Assembly: GCA_038199035.1 (NCBI GenBank)
Contig: JBBPZM010000060.1
Location: 1 to 27,689, forward strand
Direction of reading: 5' to 3'
DNA length: 27,689 bases
From: DATAEY01 sp038199035
Lineage (GTDB): Bacteria > Actinomycetota > Thermoleophilia > Solirubrobacterales > Solirubrobacteraceae
This document shows, piece after piece, positions 14,113 through 21,389 of this stretch (position 1 is the first letter of the stretch; each line of letters begins with the position of its first letter). The notes under the pieces were generated by a model. The model ran no database searches, had not been told where the DNA came from, and saw nothing but the letters and a program-made list of their open reading frames with translations. A program made the position numbers and the translations under genes.

Positions 14113-14535
14113 TCAGCCAGTTACGGTGATGGTGCCGCTCATCTGCTTGCCGTGGATCCGGCAGTAGTAGTGGATCGTGCCGGCATGAGTGGTCGTGTAC
14201 TCGTAGACGCCGCGGGCGTTGAGGTTGGCGGAGTCGAAACGCGCCCCGCTGTCGGCCGTGACGGTGTGGGCGACGGAGTCCCGGTTGGTCCACCTGACGG
14301 TTTCGCCCTTCTTCACGGTGATCGAGGCCGGCGAGAACTCGATGTTCTGCATGACGACCTGCGCCTTGCCACGGCCGCTGCGGTCCCCGCTCGAAGCGGA
14401 CGGAGCCGGCGTGCCCGAGGTGGGCACCTGCTCGCCGCCCACGGTCGCCGAACCCCCGGCGGGAGCTCCGCCGCAGCCCGTCAACAGCCACGCGCCCACG
14501 GCGACGAGGACGGGCAGGGCCAGCTTGGGCTTCAT
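14113..14535 (-). CDS. Cupredoxin (plastocyanin-like) lipoprotein with complete copper ligands
   Basis: This is a 140-aa paralogue of the protein at 12705-13145. A lipoprotein signal with lipobox LLTG-C (Cys 21) is followed by a Pro/Ser/Gly linker and a cupredoxin domain (about 57-140): NIEFSPASITVKKGETVRWTNRD, His 90 in DSVAHTV, then HYYCRIHGKQM with Cys 125, His 128 and Met 132, the full type-1 copper set. The C-terminal SGTITVTG is identical in the two paralogues. ATG 14535 has TTGGAGG 11 bases upstream, and TAGGGT (14570-14575) is a likely -10 that overlaps the end of the EEP gene. It probably transfers electrons at the cell surface; its partners are not in view. Confidence 0.92.
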   Translation of the reverse strand: MKPKLALPVLVAVGAWLLTGCGGAPAGGSATVGGEQVPTSGTPAPSASSGDRSGRGKAQVVMQNIEFSPASITVKKGETVRWTNRDSVAHTVTADSGARFDSANLNARGVYEYTTTHAGTIHYYCRIHGKQMSGTITVTG

Positions 14536-14569
14536 CGCAGCTTCGACCTCCAAGGGGGAGCGGGAACGG

Positions 14570-14575
14570 ACCCTA
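14570..14575 (-). promoter_or_regulatory. -10-like TAGGGT for second cupredoxin gene
   Basis: TAGGGT lies 34 bases before ATG 14535 and shares three bases with the stop-codon end of the upstream EEP gene. The same hexamer precedes lpd. Confidence 0.4.
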
Positions 14576-15280
14576 TCTTGGCGGCAATCCCGGCTCGGCG
14601 CGGAGGGTGACCGCCAGCGGGACGTGATCGGAGAGGCATCCGGCGTCGAGCCGCTCTCCCGGGCCCAGCGCGCACCACCCGCGGGCGAAGACGTGGTCGA
14701 CCCTGGTCGACGCCACGGCCGTGAGACCGGGCGGGCGCGGCTGGCGGACGTTGAAGTCGCCGCCCAGCACGACCGGCCCCTCGCCGGCCCAGCCCAACGC
14801 CAGCGCGGCGGCGCGCGGGATCTCAGCGCTCGCCCGGTCCGGGTCGCGCACGCTGGCGTGCACGTTGGCCACCCAACCGCCACCCCCCCAACTGCCACCC
14901 CCCAGGGCCACACCGTGGACGACCCGCCGCTCCGGCCACAGCCGCAGCCTGGCCCGCCGGTGCGCGAGGATCTCGCCCCTGACGAGGATGGCGTTGGCGC
15001 CGCCTCCGCTCGACTTGAGCACGTCCGGGAAGCGTTCGGCCAGGCGGCGCTGAGCCCAAGGAGCCCAGTTGCGCGAGGTCAGCGCAGTGCGCTGCTGCGC
15101 CTCCGCCGCCGCCGCCAGCTGTGCCGGCCACCACGGCGGCACCTCCTGGAGCAGCGCGACCTCCCACTCCCACCCTGCCAGCGCCGCCGAGAACCGCGAC
15201 AGCAGCGAGCGCCCCACCCCCGGCACCGAGCGCCCGTGGTAGAGGTTCCAGGTCAGGACGCGCAGCGTGCGCTCGCTCAC
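14573..15280 (-). CDS. Endonuclease/exonuclease/phosphatase (EEP) family protein
   Basis: This is a 235-aa metal-dependent phosphodiesterase of the DNase I-like fold. It has the motifs in order: LTWNLYHGRS (Asn for metal), VALLQEV (catalytic Glu), NAILVRG, VVHGVAL, VANVHAS (His), VVLGGDFNVR (Asp and Asn), VDHVFARG, and the terminal SDHVPLAV (Asp-His pair). No signal peptide or membrane anchor is visible, so it is probably cytoplasmic. GTG 15280 was chosen because it places the first strand at residue 5; open frame further upstream only overlaps argF. It is divergent from argF with 42 bases between start codons. Such proteins can cut DNA, RNA, inositol phosphates or lipids; the sequence does not decide which. 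Confidence 0.88.
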   Translation of the reverse strand: MSERTLRVLTWNLYHGRSVPGVGRSLLSRFSAALAGWEWEVALLQEVPPWWPAQLAAAAEAQQRTALTSRNWAPWAQRRLAERFPDVLKSSGGGANAILVRGEILAHRRARLRLWPERRVVHGVALGGGSWGGGGWVANVHASVRDPDRASAEIPRAAALALGWAGEGPVVLGGDFNVRQPRPPGLTAVASTRVDHVFARGWCALGPGERLDAGCLSDHVPLAVTLRAEPGLPPR

Positions 15281-15310
15281 CGCCGCAGGCTCCCCCCGAT
15301 CGGGCGGCCA

Positions 15311-15316
15311 TACACT
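15311..15316 (+). promoter_or_regulatory. -10-like TACACT for leaderless argF
   Basis: TACACT is followed by 6 bases and the TTG start of argF. The position supports this rare start codon and a leaderless transcript. Confidence 0.5.
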
Positions 15317-15322
15317 TGCCGC

Positions 15323-16201
15323 TTGAGGCGCCACTTCCTCACCGGACTCGAGCTCGATGCGGCCGAGCTGGGCGCGCTGATCGAGCGCGCGCTCGAGCTC
15401 AAGGGCGATCCCCACGCGTCACACGCGCTGCGAGACCGCCACGTCGCGCTGCTCTTCGAGCGCCCCTCGACGCGCACGCGCCTGTCGTTCGAGGCCGGCG
15501 TCGTCGAGCTCGGTGGGCACCCGATCGTCCTGCGCGGCGACGAGCTCCAGCTCACGCGCGGCGAGTCGCTGCGCGACCTCGCGCTGGTCCTCTCGGGCCA
15601 GGTCCACGCCGTCGGCGTGCGCACCGGCGCGCACGCGCGACTGGAGGAGCTCGCGGCCCACGCGTCCATCCCCGTGGTCAACATGCTCACGGACGCCCAC
15701 CATCCCTGCCAGGCCCTGGCCGATATGCTGACCGTGCGCGAGGCCTTCGGGCGCCTCGAGGGCCTGCGCCTGGCCTACGTGGGCGACGGCAACAACGTGG
15801 CCCGCTCGCTGGCGCTGCTCGGAGCGCTGGTCGGGGTCGAGGTCGTGGTCGCCTCACCCGACGGCTATCGACTCGAGGACGCTCCCGGAGCGCGGCTCGT
15901 CGACGATCCCGCGGAGGCCGTCGCCGGCGCGAGCGCGGTCTACACCGACGTCTGGCTCTCGATGGGCGACGAGCCCTCGGCGGCCGGCGCCCGCCGCGGC
16001 GCACTGTCCCCCTACCGCCTGGACGACGCCCTGCTCGAGCGCGCGGCCCCCGGCGCCATCGCCCTGCACTGCCTGCCCGCGCATCCGGGCGAGGAGATCA
16101 CCGCCGAGGTCCTCTACGGGCCGCGCCAGCGCATCTGGGAGCAGGCCGAGAACCGTCGCCACGCCCAGAAGGCCCTGCTCGAGCTGCTGCTCGCCGGTTG
16201 A
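15323..16201 (+). CDS. argF: Ornithine carbamoyltransferase
   Basis: This enzyme makes citrulline from ornithine and carbamoyl phosphate in arginine synthesis. The 292-aa protein begins RRHFLTGLELDAAEL and has the carbamoyl-phosphate motif FERPSTRTRLSFE, the HPCQALADMLT block (DAHHPCQ), YVGDGNNVARSL, the ornithine-side DVWLSMGDE loop, and the catalytic LHCLPAHPGEEI, which with the SMG loop favours OTC over aspartate carbamoyltransferase. It is slightly short for the family (usually about 305) but complete. The start is TTG 15323, set by the homologous N-terminus and the TACACT element. No other arg genes are nearby, so it is an isolated unit. Identity is firm from motifs. Confidence 0.94.
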   Translation: MRRHFLTGLELDAAELGALIERALELKGDPHASHALRDRHVALLFERPSTRTRLSFEAGVVELGGHPIVLRGDELQLTRGESLRDLALVLSGQVHAVGVRTGAHARLEELAAHASIPVVNMLTDAHHPCQALADMLTVREAFGRLEGLRLAYVGDGNNVARSLALLGALVGVEVVVASPDGYRLEDAPGARLVDDPAEAVAGASAVYTDVWLSMGDEPSAAGARRGALSPYRLDDALLERAAPGAIALHCLPAHPGEEITAEVLYGPRQRIWEQAENRRHAQKALLELLLAG

Positions 16202-16255
16202 GGCCGGCCGGCGCCGCGTCGGCGGCGAGGTGTCTCCACAGGGCCGGGCCCCGCC

Positions 16256-19200
16256 TCAGCGGCGGACCACCGCCTGCTCGAAGCGCCCGACGTTCCCCTG
16301 CTCGTCGACCGCCCTGACGCCCACGTAGCGGCCCGCGCCCGCCGGCAGGTCGAAGGTTTCCCGCTTGCCCGCTCCCCGAGGCGACGGTGGGTTGGGCAGC
16401 AGCCGCGCGGCCTTGAAGTCCTGTGCGCGGAGGGGATGGTCGGAGGCCACGATCTCGAAGCGGTCGACCTTGCCGCACAGCAGGTCGTCGCCCGGCTCTC
16501 CGAAGCTCAGCACCCCGCGGCGCACCCCGACGTCGTACGGGCGCCCCGGCAGCACGGCGTCACGCGCGTAGTCACCGGAGTTCGCGTTGTCGTGGTGGAA
16601 GCGCGGCGACGAGCTGGGCGAGCACGCCGGAGCCTTGGTGCGGTAGGCGAACACCGTCCCGTTGCGGGTCATGCCGATCACCACCTTGCGCGCCTTGTCG
16701 CTGACATCGCGCGTGCCCAGGGACCCGATCGCCGGAGTGGCCACCATCCAGTCCGACGTCAGCTTGGGGAAGCCGTTGACCGGGGTGCCATCGGCGCCGT
16801 AGGCCGCGAGGTCGAGGTAGGCCGTGCCGCCCACCACCTCTTGGTCCTTGGCGGAGCCGTCGACGTCGGCGATCGACTGGCCGGTGAGGAACTGGAGGTC
16901 GTTGACCCGCGCGGGGAAGTTGGGCCGGTACTCGCCGGTCGCGCCGTTCCAGGCCGCGATGAAGTCCTGACCGCCGGTCTGGTACTCGGGCAGGGCGAGG
17001 TCGAGCGCGCGGATCACGCCGGCCACCGGCGCGAAGAACGAGATACCGTCGCCGAAGTCCCCGAACGCGGGCAGGCCGACCGCGGGGATCTCGGGGTGGT
17101 CGGTGTCCCCCGCCGCGGCCTTGTCGGTCTCCAGCGCCTTGTCCCTGCCACCGGTCTGTCCGTAGCAGGACTTGCCGTCCGCTCCGAAGATGTAGCCCGG
17201 CCCGGCCGCGGGGATCACGCCGACCTTTGGTCCGTTGTCGCCGGAGTCGCCGGTGCATGAGAACGAGGCGACCACCGGCGAGCCGTTGATCCCCTCGCCG
17301 ACGACGGGCAGCAGCTCGGCGAACACGGCGCCGACCTTGGCCGGCCAGTCGCCGTTCAATGTCGCGTCGCCGCGCGGGTCCTTGCCCCGGCCCTTCCCCG
17401 AAAGCGCGTACAGGCGGCTGTGGACCAGCTTGAGCTGCCCGCTCTGCGTGAGCAGGGAGATCGACGTCGTGGTCGTCGGGTCGGCGTTGAACGGCCCGTC
17501 CTTGCCGCCGGCGTCGTCGGTCAGGTACTCCTCGTTGGTGCCGATCAGGATCTCGGGCTTCCCGTCGCCGGTGATGTCCGCCACCGCCGGCGTGTCGACG
17601 ATGGCGCCCTGATTGAGCGGCTCGTCCTCCCCGAGCTTGCTGGGATCGAGCGTGACCGCATGGGTCTTGGGGTCGATCGACTTGACCTTCGAGCGGTCCT
17701 CGACGAGCGCTGGCCATCCGGGCACCGTCTTGCCACGGTGGTCGAAGACGTAGACGTGGCGGTCTAGGCCGGCGAGGACGACCTCGAGCTTGCCGTGGTC
17801 GGTGCCGTCGAGGTCGGCCAGGACGGGAGAGCCCAGGAACCCGTGCTGGGTGCGGTCCGGCTTGCCGTGGCGCACGTTCACGAACGGCTTCAGCGGCTTG
17901 CCCGAGAACCTGATGTCCGACTCGCGCGTCCACAGGCGCTTGCCCTTGGCGTTCCAGGCGTAGACCTTGCCCTCGAAGTCGGCCCCCACGATCTCCGGGG
18001 AGCCGTCGTGGTCGAGGTCGCCGACGGCGAGCGAGCCCAGGAACGCCCCCGCCGCCTTGGTCGAGATCGCGCCCTTGCGGAAGGCGCGCCCGCCTGTGTG
18101 GAGCGCCAAGCGGTCGCCGCGCACCGGGAAGCCGGGCATCTCCGAGCCGTTCTCGCGCTGGGCGTGCACCACTCCGTCGGACGTGGCGAACACCAGCTCG
18201 TTGCGGTTGTCGCCGTCGAGGTCGACCAGCAGCGGCGAGGACTCGGCGTCGCCGGGCAGCGCCTCGGGGAACCCGGGCAGCAGGTCGCGGTCGTGGTGGA
18301 GATAGAGGTTGCGGCGGTCCTCGCCCCGGAGGCCCTTGCCCACGACCGTGGCCACCACCTTGACCACGAAGCCGACCGGCTCGGTGTTGGGCCGGCCGTT
18401 CGAGGTTTGGGGATCGGTCGGGCCGGACTCCGGGCCGGTGAAGTCGGCGTTGGGCGGGAAGTAGCGCTTGAGCTCACTCAGGCTGAGATGACCGATCGTG
18501 CCGTCGATCGCGTCCGTGTGCTGGGTCGTGCCGTCGCAGACTCCCGGCGAGGAGAACGGCGCGGCCACGAAGTCGCCGGTGGGCGCATCCTCGTCGTTGG
18601 GATAAGACCCAGGTGCGACCAGGATCCGGCACGTGTAGCGCGCGCCCCGCGCGTCGATCTGCCCCTTGACCTTCGCCTCGTCGGCCGCCGGATCGACCTG
18701 GGCGAACCACTCGGGCGAGGTGATCTCGACCTCGGGCGGAATGGTCCCATCGCTGGTCGCCTTGGTCGCCCGGTACATGTTGACCCGCCCCCACCCGTAG
18801 AACTGGTCGTGCCCCTTGCGTGAGGAGTAGCCGCGGGTGGCGATGGTCAGCGGCCCCACCGGGTGGTTGAGCGTGACCTGGGCCACCAGGGCGGGGTTGT
18901 TGGGATCGGTGCACTCCGGAGGCGCCGGCGTGGCGCCGTGGCACGAGAACGCCGCCTCGCTCTGGCCGGGGTTGCCGCTGGCCAGGTTGACGTCGTCGGA
19001 CTGGCGCGTCCCGTCCACCGTCCCCGACGCCATGAGCTGGCGCACCTCGTTGGCGCTGATCACGCAGCGCGACCCGTCGGCCCGACGGCAGCCGGGGTTG
19101 TCCTTCAGTCGCTTGGCGTCATGGGCGTTGAGCGCCGCGCTGTAGACCAGCCCGGCCATGCCCGAGGCCAGCCCCACCGCGTTGGACGAGCAGCTCGTGC

Positions 19201-20392
19201 TCGGGATCGAGAGCGAGATCTTCGAGGAGAAGTTCGTGCAGCCGTTGAAGCGCAGGTAGGAGTGGGGCACCTGCGTCTCGGTCGTGTAGTTGCGCACCGA
19301 GTTCACGACGATCGTGTGGGGCAGGCTCGAGGGGTAGTTGTGGTGCTGGGCCGCCTCGTCGGCCGCCGAGGCCATCACCGCCACCCCGTGGTCGTAGGCG
19401 TAGTCCACCGCGTCGCGCGCGAGCTTGCTGTTGTTGAGGGTGCCCAGCGCCTCCTGGATGACCAGGACGTCGTTGTCGACCGCGTAGATCGCCGCCTGGG
19501 CGAAGCGGTTGACGTCGGCGACGAACGAGTCGCCGACGCGCACGGGGATGACCGTGCAGTTGGGGCAGCTGCCGGTCGAGCCCTGGTTGTCGGCCTCGGC
19601 GCTGGAGTCGCTGGCCTCGCCTGTGCCGTGGCCGTACTGCACGTCGTCGTAGGGGTCGTTGTCGTTGTCGAGGAAGTCCCAGCCGGCGATGTCGTCCTTG
19701 AAGCCGTTGTGGTCGGAGTCGCTGCCGTCGGAGAAGGCGATCGTCACGTCCTGGGGGACGAGCCTCCCGGGCGGCCCGGCGCGCCGCTTGTCGGCCAGGT
19801 CGATCCGGCTGTCGCAGGCGTAGTCGGGCAGGTTGACCACGCCGTCGCCGTTGAGGTCGTAGCCGCCGTGGCCGCCCTTCGGGCAGGGCTCGGACGGATC
19901 GAGCGGCTTGCGGTCCACGCGCGGGCGCGGCAGCTCGCCCTTGTTGAGGCGGATCTTGTCGCGCAGGTCGCGCATCGCCTGCGCGTCGTTCCACTTGATC
20001 CCCGAGTCCAGGACGGCGATGGTCACGTCGGGTCGCCCGGTGGTGACCTGCCAGGCGGTATCGACGGCCCGGGTGCCGCCGGGGTCGGGCGGGCACGGCT
20101 GGAAGGCGAAGGTGGCGTGGGCGTCGACCAACGAAGCGCCGCGCACGCCGCACAGCTCGGACCGCTGCATGTTCACCGTGGCGCTCTGGGGGTTGGGATC
20201 CTCGGGCGTGGCGGCGAACTTGAACTCGTTGCCGTCCCCGCCGAGGTCGTTGGGCACCTGGCCCGCGCGTGTGTGGTAGGCCGGGTCCTGTCGCGTGCCC
20301 CCCGAGCCGTAGGGGAAGGCGGCCCACGCCGCGGTGGGCGCGAGGGCGAGCGCCCCCAACCCGCAGCTCACCGCCATCGACGCCTTGCGCAC
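16256..20392 (-). CDS. Large secreted subtilisin-like (S8) protease with FG-GAP/VCBS-type repeats
   Basis: This is a 1378-aa exported protein with a signal peptide (about 1-24, ending AAWA). The peptidase domain (about 105-425) has Asp 129 in AVLDSGIKW, His 255 in YGHGTG and Ser 403 in CSSNAVGLASG, the last aligning with GTSxAxPxVAG. The oxyanion residue, normally Asn, appears as Asp 345 in ASAADEA. Between Asp and His are Asp-rich calcium-site-like stretches (DLNGDGVVNLPD and SDSDHNGFKDD). After about residue 690 come repeated propeller blades, such as VDLDGDNRNELVFA, VGDLDHDGSPEIVGA, LADLDG, VADITGDGKPEILIG and IADVDG, typical of FG-GAP/VCBS beta-propellers. The tail (about 1300-1378) looks like a small beta-domain ending in AVDEQGNVGRFEQAVVRR. 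GTG 20392 has GGAGGAG upstream. Extracellular protein degradation is likely, but activity is uncertain. Confidence 0.9.
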   Translation of the reverse strand: MRKASMAVSCGLGALALAPTAAWAAFPYGSGGTRQDPAYHTRAGQVPNDLGGDGNEFKFAATPEDPNPQSATVNMQRSELCGVRGASLVDAHATFAFQPCPPDPGGTRAVDTAWQVTTGRPDVTIAVLDSGIKWNDAQAMRDLRDKIRLNKGELPRPRVDRKPLDPSEPCPKGGHGGYDLNGDGVVNLPDYACDSRIDLADKRRAGPPGRLVPQDVTIAFSDGSDSDHNGFKDDIAGWDFLDNDNDPYDDVQYGHGTGEASDSSAEADNQGSTGSCPNCTVIPVRVGDSFVADVNRFAQAAIYAVDNDVLVIQEALGTLNNSKLARDAVDYAYDHGVAVMASAADEAAQHHNYPSSLPHTIVVNSVRNYTTETQVPHSYLRFNGCTNFSSKISLSIPSTSCSSNAVGLASGMAGLVYSAALNAHDAKRLKDNPGCRRADGSRCVISANEVRQLMASGTVDGTRQSDDVNLASGNPGQSEAAFSCHGATPAPPECTDPNNPALVAQVTLNHPVGPLTIATRGYSSRKGHDQFYGWGRVNMYRATKATSDGTIPPEVEITSPEWFAQVDPAADEAKVKGQIDARGARYTCRILVAPGSYPNDEDAPTGDFVAAPFSSPGVCDGTTQHTDAIDGTIGHLSLSELKRYFPPNADFTGPESGPTDPQTSNGRPNTEPVGFVVKVVATVVGKGLRGEDRRNLYLHHDRDLLPGFPEALPGDAESSPLLVDLDGDNRNELVFATSDGVVHAQRENGSEMPGFPVRGDRLALHTGGRAFRKGAISTKAAGAFLGSLAVGDLDHDGSPEIVGADFEGKVYAWNAKGKRLWTRESDIRFSGKPLKPFVNVRHGKPDRTQHGFLGSPVLADLDGTDHGKLEVVLAGLDRHVYVFDHRGKTVPGWPALVEDRSKVKSIDPKTHAVTLDPSKLGEDEPLNQGAIVDTPAVADITGDGKPEILIGTNEEYLTDDAGGKDGPFNADPTTTTSISLLTQSGQLKLVHSRLYALSGKGRGKDPRGDATLNGDWPAKVGAVFAELLPVVGEGINGSPVVASFSCTGDSGDNGPKVGVIPAAGPGYIFGADGKSCYGQTGGRDKALETDKAAAGDTDHPEIPAVGLPAFGDFGDGISFFAPVAGVIRALDLALPEYQTGGQDFIAAWNGATGEYRPNFPARVNDLQFLTGQSIADVDGSAKDQEVVGGTAYLDLAAYGADGTPVNGFPKLTSDWMVATPAIGSLGTRDVSDKARKVVIGMTRNGTVFAYRTKAPACSPSSSPRFHHDNANSGDYARDAVLPGRPYDVGVRRGVLSFGEPGDDLLCGKVDRFEIVASDHPLRAQDFKAARLLPNPPSPRGAGKRETFDLPAGAGRYVGVRAVDEQGNVGRFEQAVVRR

Positions 20393-20518
20393 CCCTCGCT
20401 CCTCCGATGGACGAGTCTCCCTGCCGCGCGGAAGTATCCATGAGAACGGCAGCGTTCACCAGTCCCAGGTGGGGTAGCGGGTGCGATAGCCTCGCCACGA
20501 CCGACGGAGGAGGAGGAG
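20393..20518. promoter_or_regulatory. Divergent promoter region of the protease and phasin-like genes
   Basis: This 126-bp gap carries both control regions. On the minus strand GATACT lies about 39 bases before the protease GTG, with GGAGGAG as ribosome site. On the plus strand TAGCCT (20487-20492) lies 26 bases before ATG 20519, with an unusually long GGAGGAGGAGGAG directly next to the start. Confidence 0.4.
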
Positions 20519-21289
20519 ATGCCCCAGCCCAGGAGGCAGTCAGGTGGGAGCTCGAGCAGCCGCTCGGGAGGCTCGAGCCGCAGGGCCGCTTCGAAGCAGT
20601 CGTCCGGCCGCCGCTCCTCGGGCGCCGGCACCTCCGGCCGGTCCAGCTCCGCGCGCTCCGGGACCTCGAGCGGCGGCGCCTCCGCTCGCAAGGCCACGCA
20701 GCGTAAGTCGAGCGCGCGCAAGGCCACGCCGCGCAAGTCGGCGTCCTCGGCGCGCGGCTCCTCCGCCCGCGGCCGCTCGGCGGCGAGCGCCCGTGCTGAG
20801 GAGGCGGCCCGCGGCAACGTCCAGGGCCTGGTGGACGCGCTGGCCCGCAGCGTCGTCCTCACCCGCGATCGCCTCCAGGAGGCCATGGACGACGCCGTCA
20901 AGCGCGGGCGGATGACCCGCGACGACGCGAACGAGCTCATCGCCGACCTGGTCAAGCGCGGCCGCAAGCAGTCCGAGGACGTGGTCAGCGACCTCGAGCA
21001 GCTGCTTGGGCGCAGCCGCGACCAGCTCGGCAGCGCCGCCTCCGAGGCCAGCCGCCGCGCCCGCCGCGGCCCCGGGGATCGCGTCCTGCGCGAGGTCGAC
21101 CGCGCCCGCCGGGTGACCGGCATCGGCGGCACCTTCCCGATCCTTGGTTACGACGACCTCACCGCCAGCCAGATCACCGACCGGCTGGGCGACCTGACGC
21201 CGGCCCAGCTGCGCAAGGTGCGCGACTACGAGCGGCGCAACGCGAACCGCAAGTCGGTGCTCGACGGCATCGAGAAGTCGCTGGCCTGA
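20519..21289 (+). CDS. Phasin-like helical protein with basic Ser/Ala/Arg/Lys-rich N-terminal tail
   Basis: This is a 256-aa protein in three parts. Residues 1-95 are low complexity (Ser, Gly, Arg, Ala, Lys) with repeats of the SARKATPRKS kind, reminiscent of histone H1-like or PhaF tails that bind nucleic acid. Residues about 98-185 are amphipathic helices (VQGLVDALARSVVLTRDRLQEAMDDAVKRGRMTRDDANELI...), as in phasin/PhaI-type coiled coils. The C-terminal 50 residues contain FPILGYDDLTASQITDRL and LTPAQLRKVRDYERRNANRKSVLDGIEKSL, a small helical domain found at the end of diverse actinobacterial proteins. The start ATG has an extended GGAGGAGGAGGAG site, implying strong translation. It may coat storage granules or bind DNA; no PHA synthase is in view. 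The phasin label is tentative. Confidence 0.8.
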   Translation: MPQPRRQSGGSSSSRSGGSSRRAASKQSSGRRSSGAGTSGRSSSARSGTSSGGASARKATQRKSSARKATPRKSASSARGSSARGRSAASARAEEAARGNVQGLVDALARSVVLTRDRLQEAMDDAVKRGRMTRDDANELIADLVKRGRKQSEDVVSDLEQLLGRSRDQLGSAASEASRRARRGPGDRVLREVDRARRVTGIGGTFPILGYDDLTASQITDRLGDLTPAQLRKVRDYERRNANRKSVLDGIEKSLA

Positions 21290-21323
21290 AGCCCTCGCCT
21301 CCTCGGCCTTCGCTCCAAGCTCC

Positions 21324-21349
21324 GGCCGGCGGTCCCTCCGGGGCCGGCC
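21324..21349 (+). terminator. Inverted repeat GGCCGGC-12-GCCGGCC after phasin-like gene
   Basis: A perfect 7-bp stem (21324-21330 with 21343-21349) and a 12-base loop begin 35 bases after the stop at 21289. No U-tract is present. It fits a high-GC actinobacterial terminator. Confidence 0.35.
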
Positions 21350-21389
21350 CACGCCCGCCGCCTCCGCGCGGATGCCATCCTGACGGGTG

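Noticed and set aside
12705..14535. Two similar cupredoxin genes considered as ends of a composite transposon
   Set aside because: They encode ordinary lipoproteins in the same orientation; no transposase, terminal inverted repeats or target duplication were seen.
16202..16255. Small CGCCG-CGT-CGGCG hairpin between argF and the protease gene
   Set aside because: A 5-bp stem is expected by chance at this GC content.
18863..20443. 526-codon plus-strand open frame
   Set aside because: It is opposite the protease gene, rich in Val/Arg/Gly/His with no domain pattern, as expected for antisense frames in high-GC DNA.
20679..20745. Repeated GCGCAAGGCCACGC units, considered as a CRISPR-like or regulatory repeat
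   Set aside because: They are in-frame codons for the ARKAT-x-RKS protein repeats of the phasin-like gene, irregularly spaced.
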